From positions 1-64,000 of the forward strand of contig CAIKLP010000009.1 in NCBI GenBank assembly GCA_903828245.1: a DNA stretch of 64,000 bases, written 5' to 3'. Position numbers and translations under genes: made by a program. The stretch's first letter is position 1, and the number at the start of each line of letters is the position of its first letter. Below the pieces are notes generated by a model, which saw only the letters and a list, made by a program, of their open reading frames with translations, was not told the origin of the DNA and did not search any database. This document shows, piece by piece, positions 1 to 9,454 of this stretch. This DNA is from an uncultured bacterium. GTDB lineage: Bacteria > Bacteroidota > Bacteroidia > Sphingobacteriales > Sphingobacteriaceae.

Positions 1-563
1 ATTAATAAAAACACGAACAAATATATCCACAAAATGTCAATAAAGTGCCAAAATATGGTGCTTATTTCCATGCGGAATATATTTTTTGTTTGATTGATTT
101 TGCTGAAAATGCCAGTTAATGCAAATAATAAAAGCAGGATGCCGGCAATAATATGAAATGCATGAAATCCAGAAATGACATATAAAAAGGATTCTGCAGG
201 ATTACCAGCAAAATAAATACCATTTGCCACTAGTTGTTTCCAAGCAAAATATTGGCCAAGTAAAAACCCAAGGCCTAAAATGATGGTAATAACTAAATAA
301 TTTTTTTGCTTAGCTATTTGCCCTTTTTTTGCGTTCGTTAATGATAAATGCAAAGTTAAACTGCTTAATAAAATAAGTACAGTGGTATAATAAAATGCTT
401 GAGGCAAATCAAAAATTTTCCAGTTGCCTTCTGCTTTTCTCACAATATATGCGCTGGTTAAACCGGCAAAACACATTAAAGAACTGAGTACAAATAACCA
501 AGTGACAAACTTTTTAGGTTGGCTATTAAATGCTGCGTTAGGAGTTGTATTTTCTGCTATCAT
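1..563 (-). CDS. coxC: Cytochrome c oxidase subunit III (partial, 3' end cut by window)
   Basis: Subunit III of the heme-copper oxidase, a membrane subunit that stabilises subunit I. Read from an ATG at 563, the frame stays open for 187 codons to the window edge, so only the last few residues can be missing. The translation starts MIAENTTPNAAFNSQPKK and has several membrane helices, with the family motifs GFHAFHIIAG and, near the end, WHFIDILWIYLF. It follows ctaB by three bases and is the last visible gene of the respiratory operon. The family assignment is secure. The true stop lies outside the window. Confidence 0.93.
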   Translation of the reverse strand, partial: MIAENTTPNAAFNSQPKKFVTWLFVLSSLMCFAGLTSAYIVRKAEGNWKIFDLPQAFYYTTVLILLSSLTLHLSLTNAKKGQIAKQKNYLVITIILGLGFLLGQYFAWKQLVANGIYFAGNPAESFLYVISGFHAFHIIAGILLLLFALTGIFSKINQTKNIFRMEISTIFWHFIDILWIYLFVFLL

Positions 564-566
564 TGC

Positions 567-1460
567 TTATAATTTATCGATCAATAAAATAATTTGCACT
601 ACAGGTAAATAAATAAATGAACCAAACATTAATTCACGTGCAGCTTTTACCGAACACTCTTTATATAATTTCAGCGATTGCATAAAAAATGCAATTCCGG
701 CAAGCACAGAAATAATACCTAAGGTTGTACCCGCCATCCCAAATTTTATGGGCAATAAACTTACCGGAATTAATACCAGTGTAAACAACATGATTTGCAA
801 TGCACTGCTTTTGCCTCTACCTTCTTTCGATGGCAATAAAAATATATTCGCTCTTCTATAATCGTCATCTAATACCCAAGCAATTGCCCAGAAATGTGGG
901 AATTGCCATATAAATTGTATAGCGAACATAATGCCTGGTTCAAAACCGAATTGATTGGTATAAGCTACATAGCCCAATAGCGGTGGCATTGCTCCGGCAA
1001 TGGCACCAACAAAAACGGCAAAAGTAGATTTAAGTTTTAAAGGCGTATAAATAAAAGCATAAGAAATAATAGAAAATAAGCCTAAAATTCCGGTGATTAA
1101 ATTAAAGTAATAAGTTAAAATAAATATGCCTGCAACGCCTATGCTTATTGCAAATGTGAGCGCTTCGGTTGTGCTTAATTTATAAGTTGGCATCGGCCTA
1201 TTTTGCGTACGATGCATTAATTTATCGGTATCTTTTTCGATAATTTGATTGAGGCTATTAGCAGATCCAGTTGTTAGCATTCCACCCAATATCATCAATA
1301 ATAATTCCGACCATTTCAATTGCCCTTTTGCCGCATAAGCAAAAGTAATGGCAGCAGAAAACACAACGAGCAAGGTAAGTCTCAATTTAAGTAATTGAAC
1401 ATAACTGCCAATTCTAGCTTTCATTTGTAAGGATTCGATATTGATTTCTTTTGTGATCAT
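567..1460 (-). CDS. ctaB: Protoheme IX farnesyltransferase (heme O synthase)
   Basis: UbiA-family prenyltransferase that adds the farnesyl chain to heme B, giving heme O for the oxidase. At 297 residues it has the usual length, with a cytosolic N-terminus and about eight or nine membrane helices. The first Asp-rich motif is at residues 68-79 (NSLNQIIEKDTD, followed by HRTQNRPMP); the second conserved loop is DDDYRRANIFLLP near residue 200. Its ATG directly follows the ctaA stop codon, so translation of ctaA and ctaB is probably coupled. The product is the substrate for CtaA. Confidence 0.97.
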   Translation of the reverse strand: MITKEINIESLQMKARIGSYVQLLKLRLTLLVVFSAAITFAYAAKGQLKWSELLLMILGGMLTTGSANSLNQIIEKDTDKLMHRTQNRPMPTYKLSTTEALTFAISIGVAGIFILTYYFNLITGILGLFSIISYAFIYTPLKLKSTFAVFVGAIAGAMPPLLGYVAYTNQFGFEPGIMFAIQFIWQFPHFWAIAWVLDDDYRRANIFLLPSKEGRGKSSALQIMLFTLVLIPVSLLPIKFGMAGTTLGIISVLAGIAFFMQSLKLYKECSVKAARELMFGSFIYLPVVQIILLIDKL

Positions 1461-2561
1461 TTAAATTATTATAGCCATAGAAATACTTTTTCTATAGTTT
1501 ACTAAAAGTGCTAGTTGTAACATCCACGCGCCTATCAATAAACTTGCAAAAAACAAATGCAAGGTTTGCATAGCAGGCGGCAAATTAAAATAAGCCAGCA
1601 CAATGCCTGTAATTATCTGTAAAGCCATAATTGTTATAATAACAATTACATAGCTTATTAATCTTTTAATTTCTTTAAAATGTTCGAGCATATAACCCGA
1701 ACAAATTATGGTAGCTAAAGTAAGTAAGAAGGAAAAGCCTTTATGAATATTAAAAACCTCTCCGCTTAAAGTAACCCAAGAGCCTCTGTTGGTTTGATTC
1801 CAAAATGCGGCTTGCTGATCTACACTTTCTCTTAAGGCCGTACCAAATAATATTTGAGCAGTACACAAGGCCAAACATAACCAGGTAAACAATTCCGCAG
1901 ATCTTAATTTCTTGGCAGATAATTTTAAATCTGGTAAGTTTTTATACTTCACATTTTGATATGCCAATAAGACTAAACCTATAATCACTAGCGCTAAAAA
2001 CATGTGTACCGTTATTACCCAACTGGTTAAATTTGTAGACACTACCCAAGAGCCAATCCATGCTTGCAAAACAACCAATACTAATGAGCCTAAACAAATA
2101 GCAAATACGCTGCGGTTGTGTTTTCTAATCTTATAAGCACTTATCGTCATGGCTAACATGAACACGCCGGTAAGTGCACCAATCAAACGATTCACATATT
2201 CTGTATAAGTATTCCAAACATTAAATTGTTCAGACTTTAATACCGATTGGTCTTTTAAAATTCGATCTGCTTGTGCAGCAAATCCAATTTTACGCAACAG
2301 ATTTGCAAAACGGTTATTTTTTTCAAGCCTTTTATTGACGTATGCCTGCTCGTAGTTTGCAGGAAGCGCAGCAACAGTAGTTGGTGGCACCCATTGGTCA
2401 AAACATTTTGGCCAATCTGGGCAACCCATTCCTGAGCCCGAACTTCTTACTACTCCACCAGCAAGAATCAAAAGAAACAAAGAACAAATTGTATAAAAGG
2501 TAATCTTTAAAAACCTTTTTTCTTTTGATGAATACTCCGAAATATTTGCGGCATGATCCAT
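1461..2561 (-). CDS. ctaA: Heme A synthase (COX15/CtaA family)
   Basis: Membrane enzyme that oxidises heme O to heme A for the cytochrome oxidase encoded just upstream. The 366-residue protein has about eight helices and the family's conserved histidines in VNRLIGALTG, ITVHMF, FNIHKGF and QTLHLFF contexts. It also has a Cys pair in the first outer loop (GMGCPDWPKCF), as in the Cys-containing bacterial type. It lies 14 bases after coxA and abuts ctaB. The assignment rests on motifs and operon context and is secure. Confidence 0.95.
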   Translation of the reverse strand: MDHAANISEYSSKEKRFLKITFYTICSLFLLILAGGVVRSSGSGMGCPDWPKCFDQWVPPTTVAALPANYEQAYVNKRLEKNNRFANLLRKIGFAAQADRILKDQSVLKSEQFNVWNTYTEYVNRLIGALTGVFMLAMTISAYKIRKHNRSVFAICLGSLVLVVLQAWIGSWVVSTNLTSWVITVHMFLALVIIGLVLLAYQNVKYKNLPDLKLSAKKLRSAELFTWLCLALCTAQILFGTALRESVDQQAAFWNQTNRGSWVTLSGEVFNIHKGFSFLLTLATIICSGYMLEHFKEIKRLISYVIVIITIMALQIITGIVLAYFNLPPAMQTLHLFFASLLIGAWMLQLALLVNYRKSISMAIII

Positions 2562-2575
2562 ACTTTTTTTAATTA

Positions 2576-4390
2576 TTAATGATTTGCCTTTGAACCGTGA
2601 TGTGTTCCATAATCACCTGGCAAATTAGATGACATCGTTTCTGATAATGGTACATTTTGCGGAATAAAATCTTCGTCATGTCCTGGCTTACTGTAATCAT
2701 ATGGCCAACGATAAACCCAAGGAATTTCTCCTGGCCAATTGCCATGCATATGTTCTACTGGTGCCGTCCATTCTAATGTATTTGAATTCCAAGGATTTTG
2801 TGGCGCTTTCTTTCCTTTAAAAATACTTCTGAAGAAGTTGTATAAGAAAATAAATTGCGCAAGCGATCCTAAGATGGCAGCAATACTAATAAATCTATTA
2901 ACTGCTAACCATTCTTTCATGAAATCAAAACTAGTGAAAGAATAATATCTTCTAGGTACACCGTCTAATCCCATAAAGTGCATTGGGAAAAACACACAAT
3001 AAACCGCAATAAAAGTTAACCAAAAATGGAAATAACCTAAACGCTCATCCATCATTTTTCCAAACAAACGAGGATACCAATGATAAACTCCTGCAAACAT
3101 ACCAAACATAGCAGCACTACCCATTACAATATGGAAATGGGCTACTACAAAGTAAGTGTCGTGTAAGTTAATATCTAAAGAAGCGTTTCCTAAAAATATA
3201 CCAGTTAATCCTCCGGTAATAAATAAAGAAACCAAACCAATAGCAAATAACATGGCTGGTGTAAATTGAATATTACCTCTCCAAAGTGTAGCTAAATAAT
3301 TAAACGTTTTTACTGCCGATGGTACCGCAATAATTAAGGTAGTAAACATGAAGACCGAACCTAAGAAAGGATTCATTCCGGTAATAAACATGTGGTGACC
3401 CCAAACGATGAAAGATAAAAAGGCAATACCAATTAAAGAAATAATCATGGCACGGTATCCAAAGATTGGTTTTCTTGCATTCGTTGCAATAATCTCTGAA
3501 CTAATACCCAATGCTGGCATAATAATAATGTATACCTCTGGGTGACCTAAGAACCAAAATAAATGTTGGAATAATACAGGACTTCCACCATGATTAGGCA
3601 ATGCCTCGCCACCAATGAAAATATCTGACAAGTAAAAACTTGTTCCAAATCCCCTATCAAAAATTAATAAAATTACTCCTGCAAATAAAACAGGGAATGA
3701 TAATACACCTAATATCGCAGTTAATAAAAAAGCCCAAATAGTTAATGGCATTTTAGTCATCGACATACCTTTGGTACGCATATTTAAAACCGTACTGATA
3801 TAATTAATACCACCCATTAAAGCAGAAGCAACGAATATGGCCATCGAAATTAACCATAGTGTCATTCCTAGTCCTGAGCCTGGCATTGCTTTTGGTATCG
3901 CCGACAATGGAGGATAGATAGTCCACCCACCTGAAGCAGGACCACTTTCGATTAATAAGGACCAAGTCATGATTACACTTGACAAGAAGAAAAACCAATA
4001 AGAAAGCATATTGATAAATGGCGATGCCATATCTCTTGCACCTATTTGTAATGGAATTAATAAATTACTAAATGTTCCACTTAAACCTGCAGTTAATACA
4101 AAGAATACCATAATGGTTCCATGAATGGTTACCATTGACATGTAGAATGCTGGATCAATTCTTCCGCCTTGTGCCCATTTACCTAATAATTTTTCTAAGA
4201 ATGGGAAAGATTCATCTGGCCATCCTAATTGAATTCTAAATAATATAGAAAGCACCATTCCAATCACTGCCATAATAATACCCGTAATTAAGTATTGTTT
4301 TGCAATCATTTTATGGTCCATGCTGAACACATATTTTGAAATAAATGTTTCTTTGTGATGCTCCTCGTGGTGTGTTGTGTGATCTGACAT
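2576..4390 (-). CDS. coxA: Cytochrome c oxidase subunit I
   Basis: Catalytic subunit of a heme-copper oxygen reductase; it reduces O2 at the heme a3-CuB centre and pumps protons. The 604-residue protein has twelve or more helices. CuB-ligand motifs are visible: GHPEVY (with the cross-linked Tyr), GHHMF, and the heme-ligand segment HDTYFVVAHFHIV. The XGHPEV form with Glu points to an A1-type D channel (inference from family knowledge). The C-terminal tail has a run of Trp- and Pro-rich residues usual in Bacteroidota. It sits 20 bases downstream of coxB. Confidence 0.97.
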   Translation of the reverse strand: MSDHTTHHEEHHKETFISKYVFSMDHKMIAKQYLITGIIMAVIGMVLSILFRIQLGWPDESFPFLEKLLGKWAQGGRIDPAFYMSMVTIHGTIMVFFVLTAGLSGTFSNLLIPLQIGARDMASPFINMLSYWFFFLSSVIMTWSLLIESGPASGGWTIYPPLSAIPKAMPGSGLGMTLWLISMAIFVASALMGGINYISTVLNMRTKGMSMTKMPLTIWAFLLTAILGVLSFPVLFAGVILLIFDRGFGTSFYLSDIFIGGEALPNHGGSPVLFQHLFWFLGHPEVYIIIMPALGISSEIIATNARKPIFGYRAMIISLIGIAFLSFIVWGHHMFITGMNPFLGSVFMFTTLIIAVPSAVKTFNYLATLWRGNIQFTPAMLFAIGLVSLFITGGLTGIFLGNASLDINLHDTYFVVAHFHIVMGSAAMFGMFAGVYHWYPRLFGKMMDERLGYFHFWLTFIAVYCVFFPMHFMGLDGVPRRYYSFTSFDFMKEWLAVNRFISIAAILGSLAQFIFLYNFFRSIFKGKKAPQNPWNSNTLEWTAPVEHMHGNWPGEIPWVYRWPYDYSKPGHDEDFIPQNVPLSETMSSNLPGDYGTHHGSKANH

Positions 4391-4410
4391 AAAAAATCTA
4401 TCTAATTTTT

Positions 4411-5598
4411 TTATTCGTGAGTATTTAACGCTAATTTTTCTTCTTTTGCTTTGGCAACACTTGCTGCAGCTTCTTGAATTTGTTTAGCCATTTCTTCTGT
4501 ATAAAAAGGCTTCTTAGTAGTCAACCAAGTTGCATATTCGGTGTCGTTAACAACCACTATTTTTATTTGCATATTATAATGTGCACTGCCACAAACTTTC
4601 GCACATAATAATAGGTAATCAAATTTAGGGTCGTTTGTTTTTAAACGCATTTGCTCGGTGGTGATAGTTGGCTTAAACCAAAATGTAGTAGGCATGCCCG
4701 GCACACAATTCATTTGCGCTCTAAAGTGTGGCATATACGCAGAGTGAATTACATCTCTTGCATTGAAATTAAATTTAACCGGTCTGTTAACTGGTAAATA
4801 AATTTCGTTTACTAATAAATCGTCTTTTGCATTTTTATCATTAAAATCTACACCCGTTTCGTTAACATCATTTACTAATTTAAATGCTTTTGAACCTAAA
4901 GCGTTGTCGTTACCAGGGTAACGCACAATCCATGCGAATTGTTTTCCGGTTACATCGAGTGTCAAAGCTTCTTTGGGTGCTGGTGCCGTAATATTTGTCC
5001 ATGCTTTCCATCCAGATAAAACCATTACTGCTAAAACAATAGCTGGAATAATGGTCCAGTATAATTCTAACTTATCGTTGTGAGAATAAAAGAACGCTTT
5101 TCTTGTTTCTTTCCCTTTGTATTTAAAAGAGAAATAAAACAACAAAATATGGGTGATGATAAATACAATTCCTGTGATGATTGCAGTAATGTTAAATAAG
5201 TTGTCTGTGATTGCACCGTGCTCCGAAGCCGACTCTGGCAATACCATTCTGCCATGCGTAGTGAATTCGTAATACACATAACCTAAGAATAAAACCAAGA
5301 AAAAGATAAAGAATACACCATTTACTTTATTGTAAGTGTTTTTGATTTTCTTACCGTTTAATTCTTGTGTTAATTCTAACACTTTTAAAGTTTTATTGAT
5401 TACCGCGAAAGCAAAAACAGCAGCGATTAATAATAAAACATAAAACCAAAAAGTGATTCCAAGTTCTTGACTTGCAACATCAGTTGCCGCAGGCATAGTG
5501 GCTTGTGCAAAAGATATTGTTGAGGAAATCGTCAATAAAACGAATAGTAAGATTGCTTTAGTTGATGATTTTAATTGCTGTGCTATAGATATATTCAT
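4411..5598 (-). CDS. coxB: Cytochrome c oxidase subunit II
   Basis: Carries the CuA site that takes electrons from cytochrome c. The CuA motif CAKVCGSAHYNM (C-x3-C-x3-H-x2-M) and the upstream ligand region around HSAYMPHFRAQM are intact. There is no fused C-terminal cytochrome c domain. The N-terminal half is longer than in the textbook protein: a signal-like helix, then several membrane helices before the cupredoxin domain, as in other Bacteroidota. I prefer the ATG at 5598; an in-frame TTG at 5613 is possible. It follows actF closely, which couples ACIII and oxidase expression. Confidence 0.95.
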   Translation of the reverse strand: MNISIAQQLKSSTKAILLFVLLTISSTISFAQATMPAATDVASQELGITFWFYVLLLIAAVFAFAVINKTLKVLELTQELNGKKIKNTYNKVNGVFFIFFLVLFLGYVYYEFTTHGRMVLPESASEHGAITDNLFNITAIITGIVFIITHILLFYFSFKYKGKETRKAFFYSHNDKLELYWTIIPAIVLAVMVLSGWKAWTNITAPAPKEALTLDVTGKQFAWIVRYPGNDNALGSKAFKLVNDVNETGVDFNDKNAKDDLLVNEIYLPVNRPVKFNFNARDVIHSAYMPHFRAQMNCVPGMPTTFWFKPTITTEQMRLKTNDPKFDYLLLCAKVCGSAHYNMQIKIVVVNDTEYATWLTTKKPFYTEEMAKQIQEAAASVAKAKEEKLALNTHE

Positions 5599-5630
5599 AC
5601 GATTGATATTCAATTTGAATCGTTAATAAA

Positions 5631-6839
5631 TTAAATTTCGTGATGTAAACTTTCGTTTAAGAAAGGATGATTTTTAGGCACTAAAGGTTCTTTACTCAAT
5701 GAGTTCAACATCAAATAAGCAAATGTGCCGATAAAGCCAACGGTTGTGCCAATTTCAATAATACCGAAACCGCTATGCTCTCCCATTGTACCTGGCATGA
5801 TCATCATATAATAATCTAACCAGTGACCACATAAAATTACAATGGTAACGATTTTCATCATTTTGAAATTTCTTTTTGCATCGCGAGACATTAAAATTAA
5901 AACGGGCGCAACAAAATTAATGGCAATATTTAAACAGAACCAAATAAAATAATGATCGGTCCATCTCTCTTGGAAGTAAACAGATTCTTCTGGAAGATTG
6001 GCATAGTAAATCAATAAAAATTGAGAGAACCAAACATAGGTCCAGAAAATAGAAAATGCGAAAATAAATTTTCCTAAATCGTGCATGTGACTTTCGTTCA
6101 CCCAACCGAAATATCCTTTTTCTTTCAATAAAATAATTGTTAAAGCCATGGTAGCTAAACCACAAACCCAAAGTGCTGCAAAGTTATACCATGCAAACAT
6201 AGTCGAGAACCATTTTGCTTCTAAAGACATGATCACATCAAAAGCGAAAATGGCAGAACTAAAACCAAATACCACTAAAAATATAGCAGAAATTTTTATG
6301 CTCTTGTTATAGTTTAATAAACCGCCTACTAAATCTTCGTTTAAAGTATACTTTCTTAGTACGCGCATAAATAATGACCACACTAATAAAAAGCCAACTA
6401 TACGAATCATAAAGAAAGGTGTATTTAAATATCCTGATTTACCTTTAATTAATTCAGAAAATTCTGGGCTATTATGATCTGTTAAAGCTGGATTTGCCCA
6501 GTTTTGATACAGATGTCCTGTAGCTAAACCAGCGCCAACAACTGCAACTAAAATTAATCCTGCCCAAGGCAACACCGTACTAAAAGCAGAAGGCACTCTA
6601 ATTAAAGAGGTAGACCAACCTGCATTCGCAACAAATTGCACGGCTATAAAAAACAAACCAGCCACACAAATGCCGGTCATGTAATAGCTATTCAACAAAA
6701 GATTTGCGAAGGTACGGTCTGCATTACCAGACATTAAACCAAATGCAACTGTTGCAATACCTAATAAAATCATGATGATCGACCAGCGTTTTGCGCTAGA
6801 AGAAAATTCATATTTCTGAGTTAAATCGAAATTTGCCAT
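5631..6839 (-). CDS. actF: Alternative complex III membrane subunit ActF
   Basis: Quinol:cytochrome c oxidoreductase membrane subunit of the NrfD-related ActC/ActF type. The 402-residue protein is almost entirely hydrophobic, with about ten predicted helices and a short soluble C-terminus. In known ACIII structures ActF is the second large membrane subunit beside ActC. Recognition comes from its position after actE and before coxB and from overall character; individual catalytic residues were not identified. Ten bases separate its start from the actE stop. Confidence 0.9.
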   Translation of the reverse strand: MANFDLTQKYEFSSSAKRWSIIMILLGIATVAFGLMSGNADRTFANLLLNSYYMTGICVAGLFFIAVQFVANAGWSTSLIRVPSAFSTVLPWAGLILVAVVGAGLATGHLYQNWANPALTDHNSPEFSELIKGKSGYLNTPFFMIRIVGFLLVWSLFMRVLRKYTLNEDLVGGLLNYNKSIKISAIFLVVFGFSSAIFAFDVIMSLEAKWFSTMFAWYNFAALWVCGLATMALTIILLKEKGYFGWVNESHMHDLGKFIFAFSIFWTYVWFSQFLLIYYANLPEESVYFQERWTDHYFIWFCLNIAINFVAPVLILMSRDAKRNFKMMKIVTIVILCGHWLDYYMMIMPGTMGEHSGFGIIEIGTTVGFIGTFAYLMLNSLSKEPLVPKNHPFLNESLHHEI

Positions 6840-6848
6840 CAGTATATA

Positions 6849-7439
6849 TTATTGTAATTTTTGTAACTCGTGAACGTATAAAACAATTTTCCATCTTTCT
6901 GCTGGACTTAATTGTGCAGCATGTGAACCCATTAAGTTCACTCCATAAGTGATGGTATGGAATATTTTGCCATCAGTTAAATCTTTCATGGCGCCCCCTC
7001 TAGAAGAAGTGCCTGTAGCATATGCTGGTGGTGGTGGAAATTTACCAGCCAACACAATCGCGCCATCTCCTTTACCTTGCATACCATGGCATTGTGTACA
7101 GAAATTGGTATATAAATTTTTTCCTTCTGTTAAAGCAGCTGTATCGTTTGCAAATGGATTAACCAACTCTTTAGAAGCAGCTTCGTAACCCGCTAAACTA
7201 TTCTCGTAATGAAACTTGTTCCATCCCATTGGAATGGTTCCATCTACTGGATTTTGTGCTGCTTTGCCATCTTTAAAACTAGCAGTCGGTTGGTCTGGAT
7301 TAGGTGCCAATGCACGATACATATTCGGGGCATATTCATATCCAGGGTTTCTCTTACTGTGATAGCAAGAACTTAAAGAACCAATGGTCACAAAAGTGCC
7401 AACAGCGACTATAAAAATCTTGAAACTATTCTTCATCAT
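6849..7439 (-). CDS. actE: Alternative complex III monoheme cytochrome c lipoprotein ActE
   Basis: Small exported c-type cytochrome of ACIII. One heme motif, CTQCH followed by GMQGKGDG, is present, with a Met ligand candidate in the NLMGSH context further on. The preferred start, an ATG at 7439, gives a clean lipoprotein signal ending in LSSC. An in-frame ATG at 7460 and a TTG at 7475 would add residues ahead of the signal. The start overlaps the last codons of actD, suggesting translational coupling. It is probably anchored at the periplasmic face and passes electrons towards the CoxB CuA site. Confidence 0.92.
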   Translation of the reverse strand: MMKNSFKIFIVAVGTFVTIGSLSSCYHSKRNPGYEYAPNMYRALAPNPDQPTASFKDGKAAQNPVDGTIPMGWNKFHYENSLAGYEAASKELVNPFANDTAALTEGKNLYTNFCTQCHGMQGKGDGAIVLAGKFPPPPAYATGTSSRGGAMKDLTDGKIFHTITYGVNLMGSHAAQLSPAERWKIVLYVHELQKLQ

Positions 7440-7965
7440 AGCTAATGTATTTTCTTTCATTGTGTTTGATTTCAATTGCGCCAGCTTCTTTTAAAACGGC
7501 ATCAACTGAATTAATATCATTTAAACTTGCGTCAATTGCAATTACAAATCTGTCGTTAGTTGCTCTAAGATCCATTACTCTTGGTGCTCTACCTGGGAAT
7601 AAGTGATTTGCATAGAAGAAGGTGAATACCATTCCGTATGCCGCAAATAAAACGGTTAATTCAAACATGACAGGAATAAAATCTGGGAATGCAAATGCTG
7701 GCTTACCACCAATATTCATAGGCCAATCTACTACCAACATATAATAAATCATTACAAAAGCGGTAATGGTTCCTGTAATACCGAAGCAGAAAGCAGCGAT
7801 TGGTAACCTCGATCTTTTCACGCCTAATTTATTTTCAATTCCGTGAATTGGGAATGGTGTGAAAACATCTTCAATGGATATATTACTTTTTTGTAATTGA
7901 TCTATTCCCGACATCATCACATCTGGATCGTCAAAATGTCCTAAAATATATTTTACTTTACTCAT
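7426..7965 (-). CDS. actD: Alternative complex III subunit ActD (DUF3341)
   Basis: Small membrane subunit of ACIII, 179 residues. The N-terminal half is soluble and has a ferredoxin-like character, with FTPFPIHGIE typical of DUF3341 proteins. Two membrane helices follow around residues 55-110, and the family segment HLFPGRAPRVM comes before the C-terminal end. It lies between actC and actE as in other ACIII operons, and its 3' end overlaps the actE start. It binds no cofactor as far as I can see. Confidence 0.93.
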   Translation of the reverse strand: MSKVKYILGHFDDPDVMMSGIDQLQKSNISIEDVFTPFPIHGIENKLGVKRSRLPIAAFCFGITGTITAFVMIYYMLVVDWPMNIGGKPAFAFPDFIPVMFELTVLFAAYGMVFTFFYANHLFPGRAPRVMDLRATNDRFVIAIDASLNDINSVDAVLKEAGAIEIKHNERKYISYDEE

Positions 7966-7983
7966 CTCTTTTATCTCGTTAAT

Positions 7984-9429
7984 TTAGTTTTTAGCACTTG
8001 CTACTTCAATACTTCCATCGTAACCTTCAGGAAGTGCTGCGTGTCCATGCTCAATTAATTTACGTTTAGATTGTTCCGAAGAACCTTTCAATAATAATTT
8101 TACCTCTGCCATTGCAATTGCAGGTAATACCCTTAAGAACAATAAAAATAAGGTGAAGAATAATCCTAATGATCCAATGAAGATGGAAACATCAACCCAA
8201 GTTGGATAGAACATGGCCCAACTTGATGGTAAATAATCTCTGTGTAGTGAAGTTACGATAATTACGAAACGCTCAAACCACATACCAATATTTACGAAAA
8301 TAGAAAGGATCCAAGTTGCGGTTACACTGGTTCTGATTTTTTTAAACCAGAATAGTTGTGGCGAAATTACGTTACAAGTAATCATAGACCAATATGCCCA
8401 CCAGTATGGACCAGTAGCACGGTTAATGAATGCATATTGTTCATATTCTACACCAGAATACCAAGCAATAAAAAACTCTGTTCCATAAGCCACACCAACA
8501 ATTGAACCCGTTAGAATAATAATTTTATTCATTGATTCGATATGCGCCATGGTGATGTAATTTTCAAAACCCAACACTTTTCTAGCAATTAACAATAATG
8601 TTAATACCATTGCGAAGCCTGAGAAAATTGCACCTGCCACAAAGTATGGAGGGAAAATGGTTGTGTGCCATCCAGGTATTACGGAAGTAGCAAAGTCGAA
8701 TGATACAATGGTGTGTACCGATAATACTAATGGGGTAGAAACACCCGCTAAAATTAACGAGACTGTTTCGAAACGTTGCCATGTTTTTACCGAACCATTC
8801 CAACCAAATGACAGGATAGAATAAATTCTTTTTCTTAGTCCTTGTGCACGGTCTCTAATAGTTGCAATATCTGGCAATAAACCAGTGTACCAAAAAACTA
8901 AGGAAACTGAAAAATAAGTGGAGATTGCGAATACGTCCCAAACTAATGGAGAGTTAAAGTTTACCCATAAAGAACCAAATTGATTTGGCAATGGTAATGG
9001 CCAATAAGCAACCCAAGGACGACCCATATGCGCAACAATAAATGATGCCGCACAAATAACGGCAAAAATGGTCATTGCCTCTGCCGATCGGTTAATAGAG
9101 TTTCTCCAGTTTTGACGGAATAACAATAGAATAGCGGAGATTAAAGTTCCGGCGTGACCGATACCTACCCACCAAACGAAGTTGGTAATATCCCATGCCC
9201 AACCAACTGTTTTATTTAAACCCCAAGCACCTATACCATTCCAAAAGGTATAGCTTACTGCGATTATCCATAAAAGCAATCCGGCAACTGCAATACTGAA
9301 TCCGATCCACCAAGCTTTGCTTGGCATTCTTTCTACTGGGGCGCAAACATCTTCAGTAATTTGACTGTAGCTGATGGCTTTACCAGTAATTAACGGTTCT
9401 CTTATTATTGATTCGCTGTGTGATGACAT
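7984..9429 (-). CDS. actC: Alternative complex III membrane subunit ActC (NrfD/PsrC family)
   Basis: Quinol-oxidising membrane subunit of ACIII, related to polysulfide reductase PsrC/NrfD. The 481-residue protein has about ten helices. The conserved early stretch [14 protein letters not shown] and the following [10 protein letters not shown] segment are typical of ActC. It is placed directly after the iron-sulfur subunit actB, matching the usual PsrB-PsrC pairing. Assignment by motif and synteny is secure; the quinone-site residues were not individually mapped. Confidence 0.95.
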   Translation of the reverse strand: MSSHSESIIREPLITGKAISYSQITEDVCAPVERMPSKAWWIGFSIAVAGLLLWIIAVSYTFWNGIGAWGLNKTVGWAWDITNFVWWVGIGHAGTLISAILLLFRQNWRNSINRSAEAMTIFAVICAASFIVAHMGRPWVAYWPLPLPNQFGSLWVNFNSPLVWDVFAISTYFSVSLVFWYTGLLPDIATIRDRAQGLRKRIYSILSFGWNGSVKTWQRFETVSLILAGVSTPLVLSVHTIVSFDFATSVIPGWHTTIFPPYFVAGAIFSGFAMVLTLLLIARKVLGFENYITMAHIESMNKIIILTGSIVGVAYGTEFFIAWYSGVEYEQYAFINRATGPYWWAYWSMITCNVISPQLFWFKKIRTSVTATWILSIFVNIGMWFERFVIIVTSLHRDYLPSSWAMFYPTWVDVSIFIGSLGLFFTLFLLFLRVLPAIAMAEVKLLLKGSSEQSKRKLIEHGHAALPEGYDGSIEVASAKN

Positions 9430-9454
9430 ACGATATAAATTTTATCCTTTTAAA

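Noticed and set aside
424-612. 62-residue plus-strand ORF at the left edge
   Set aside because: It lies opposite coxC and ctaB, which have strong family motifs; it is a shadow frame.
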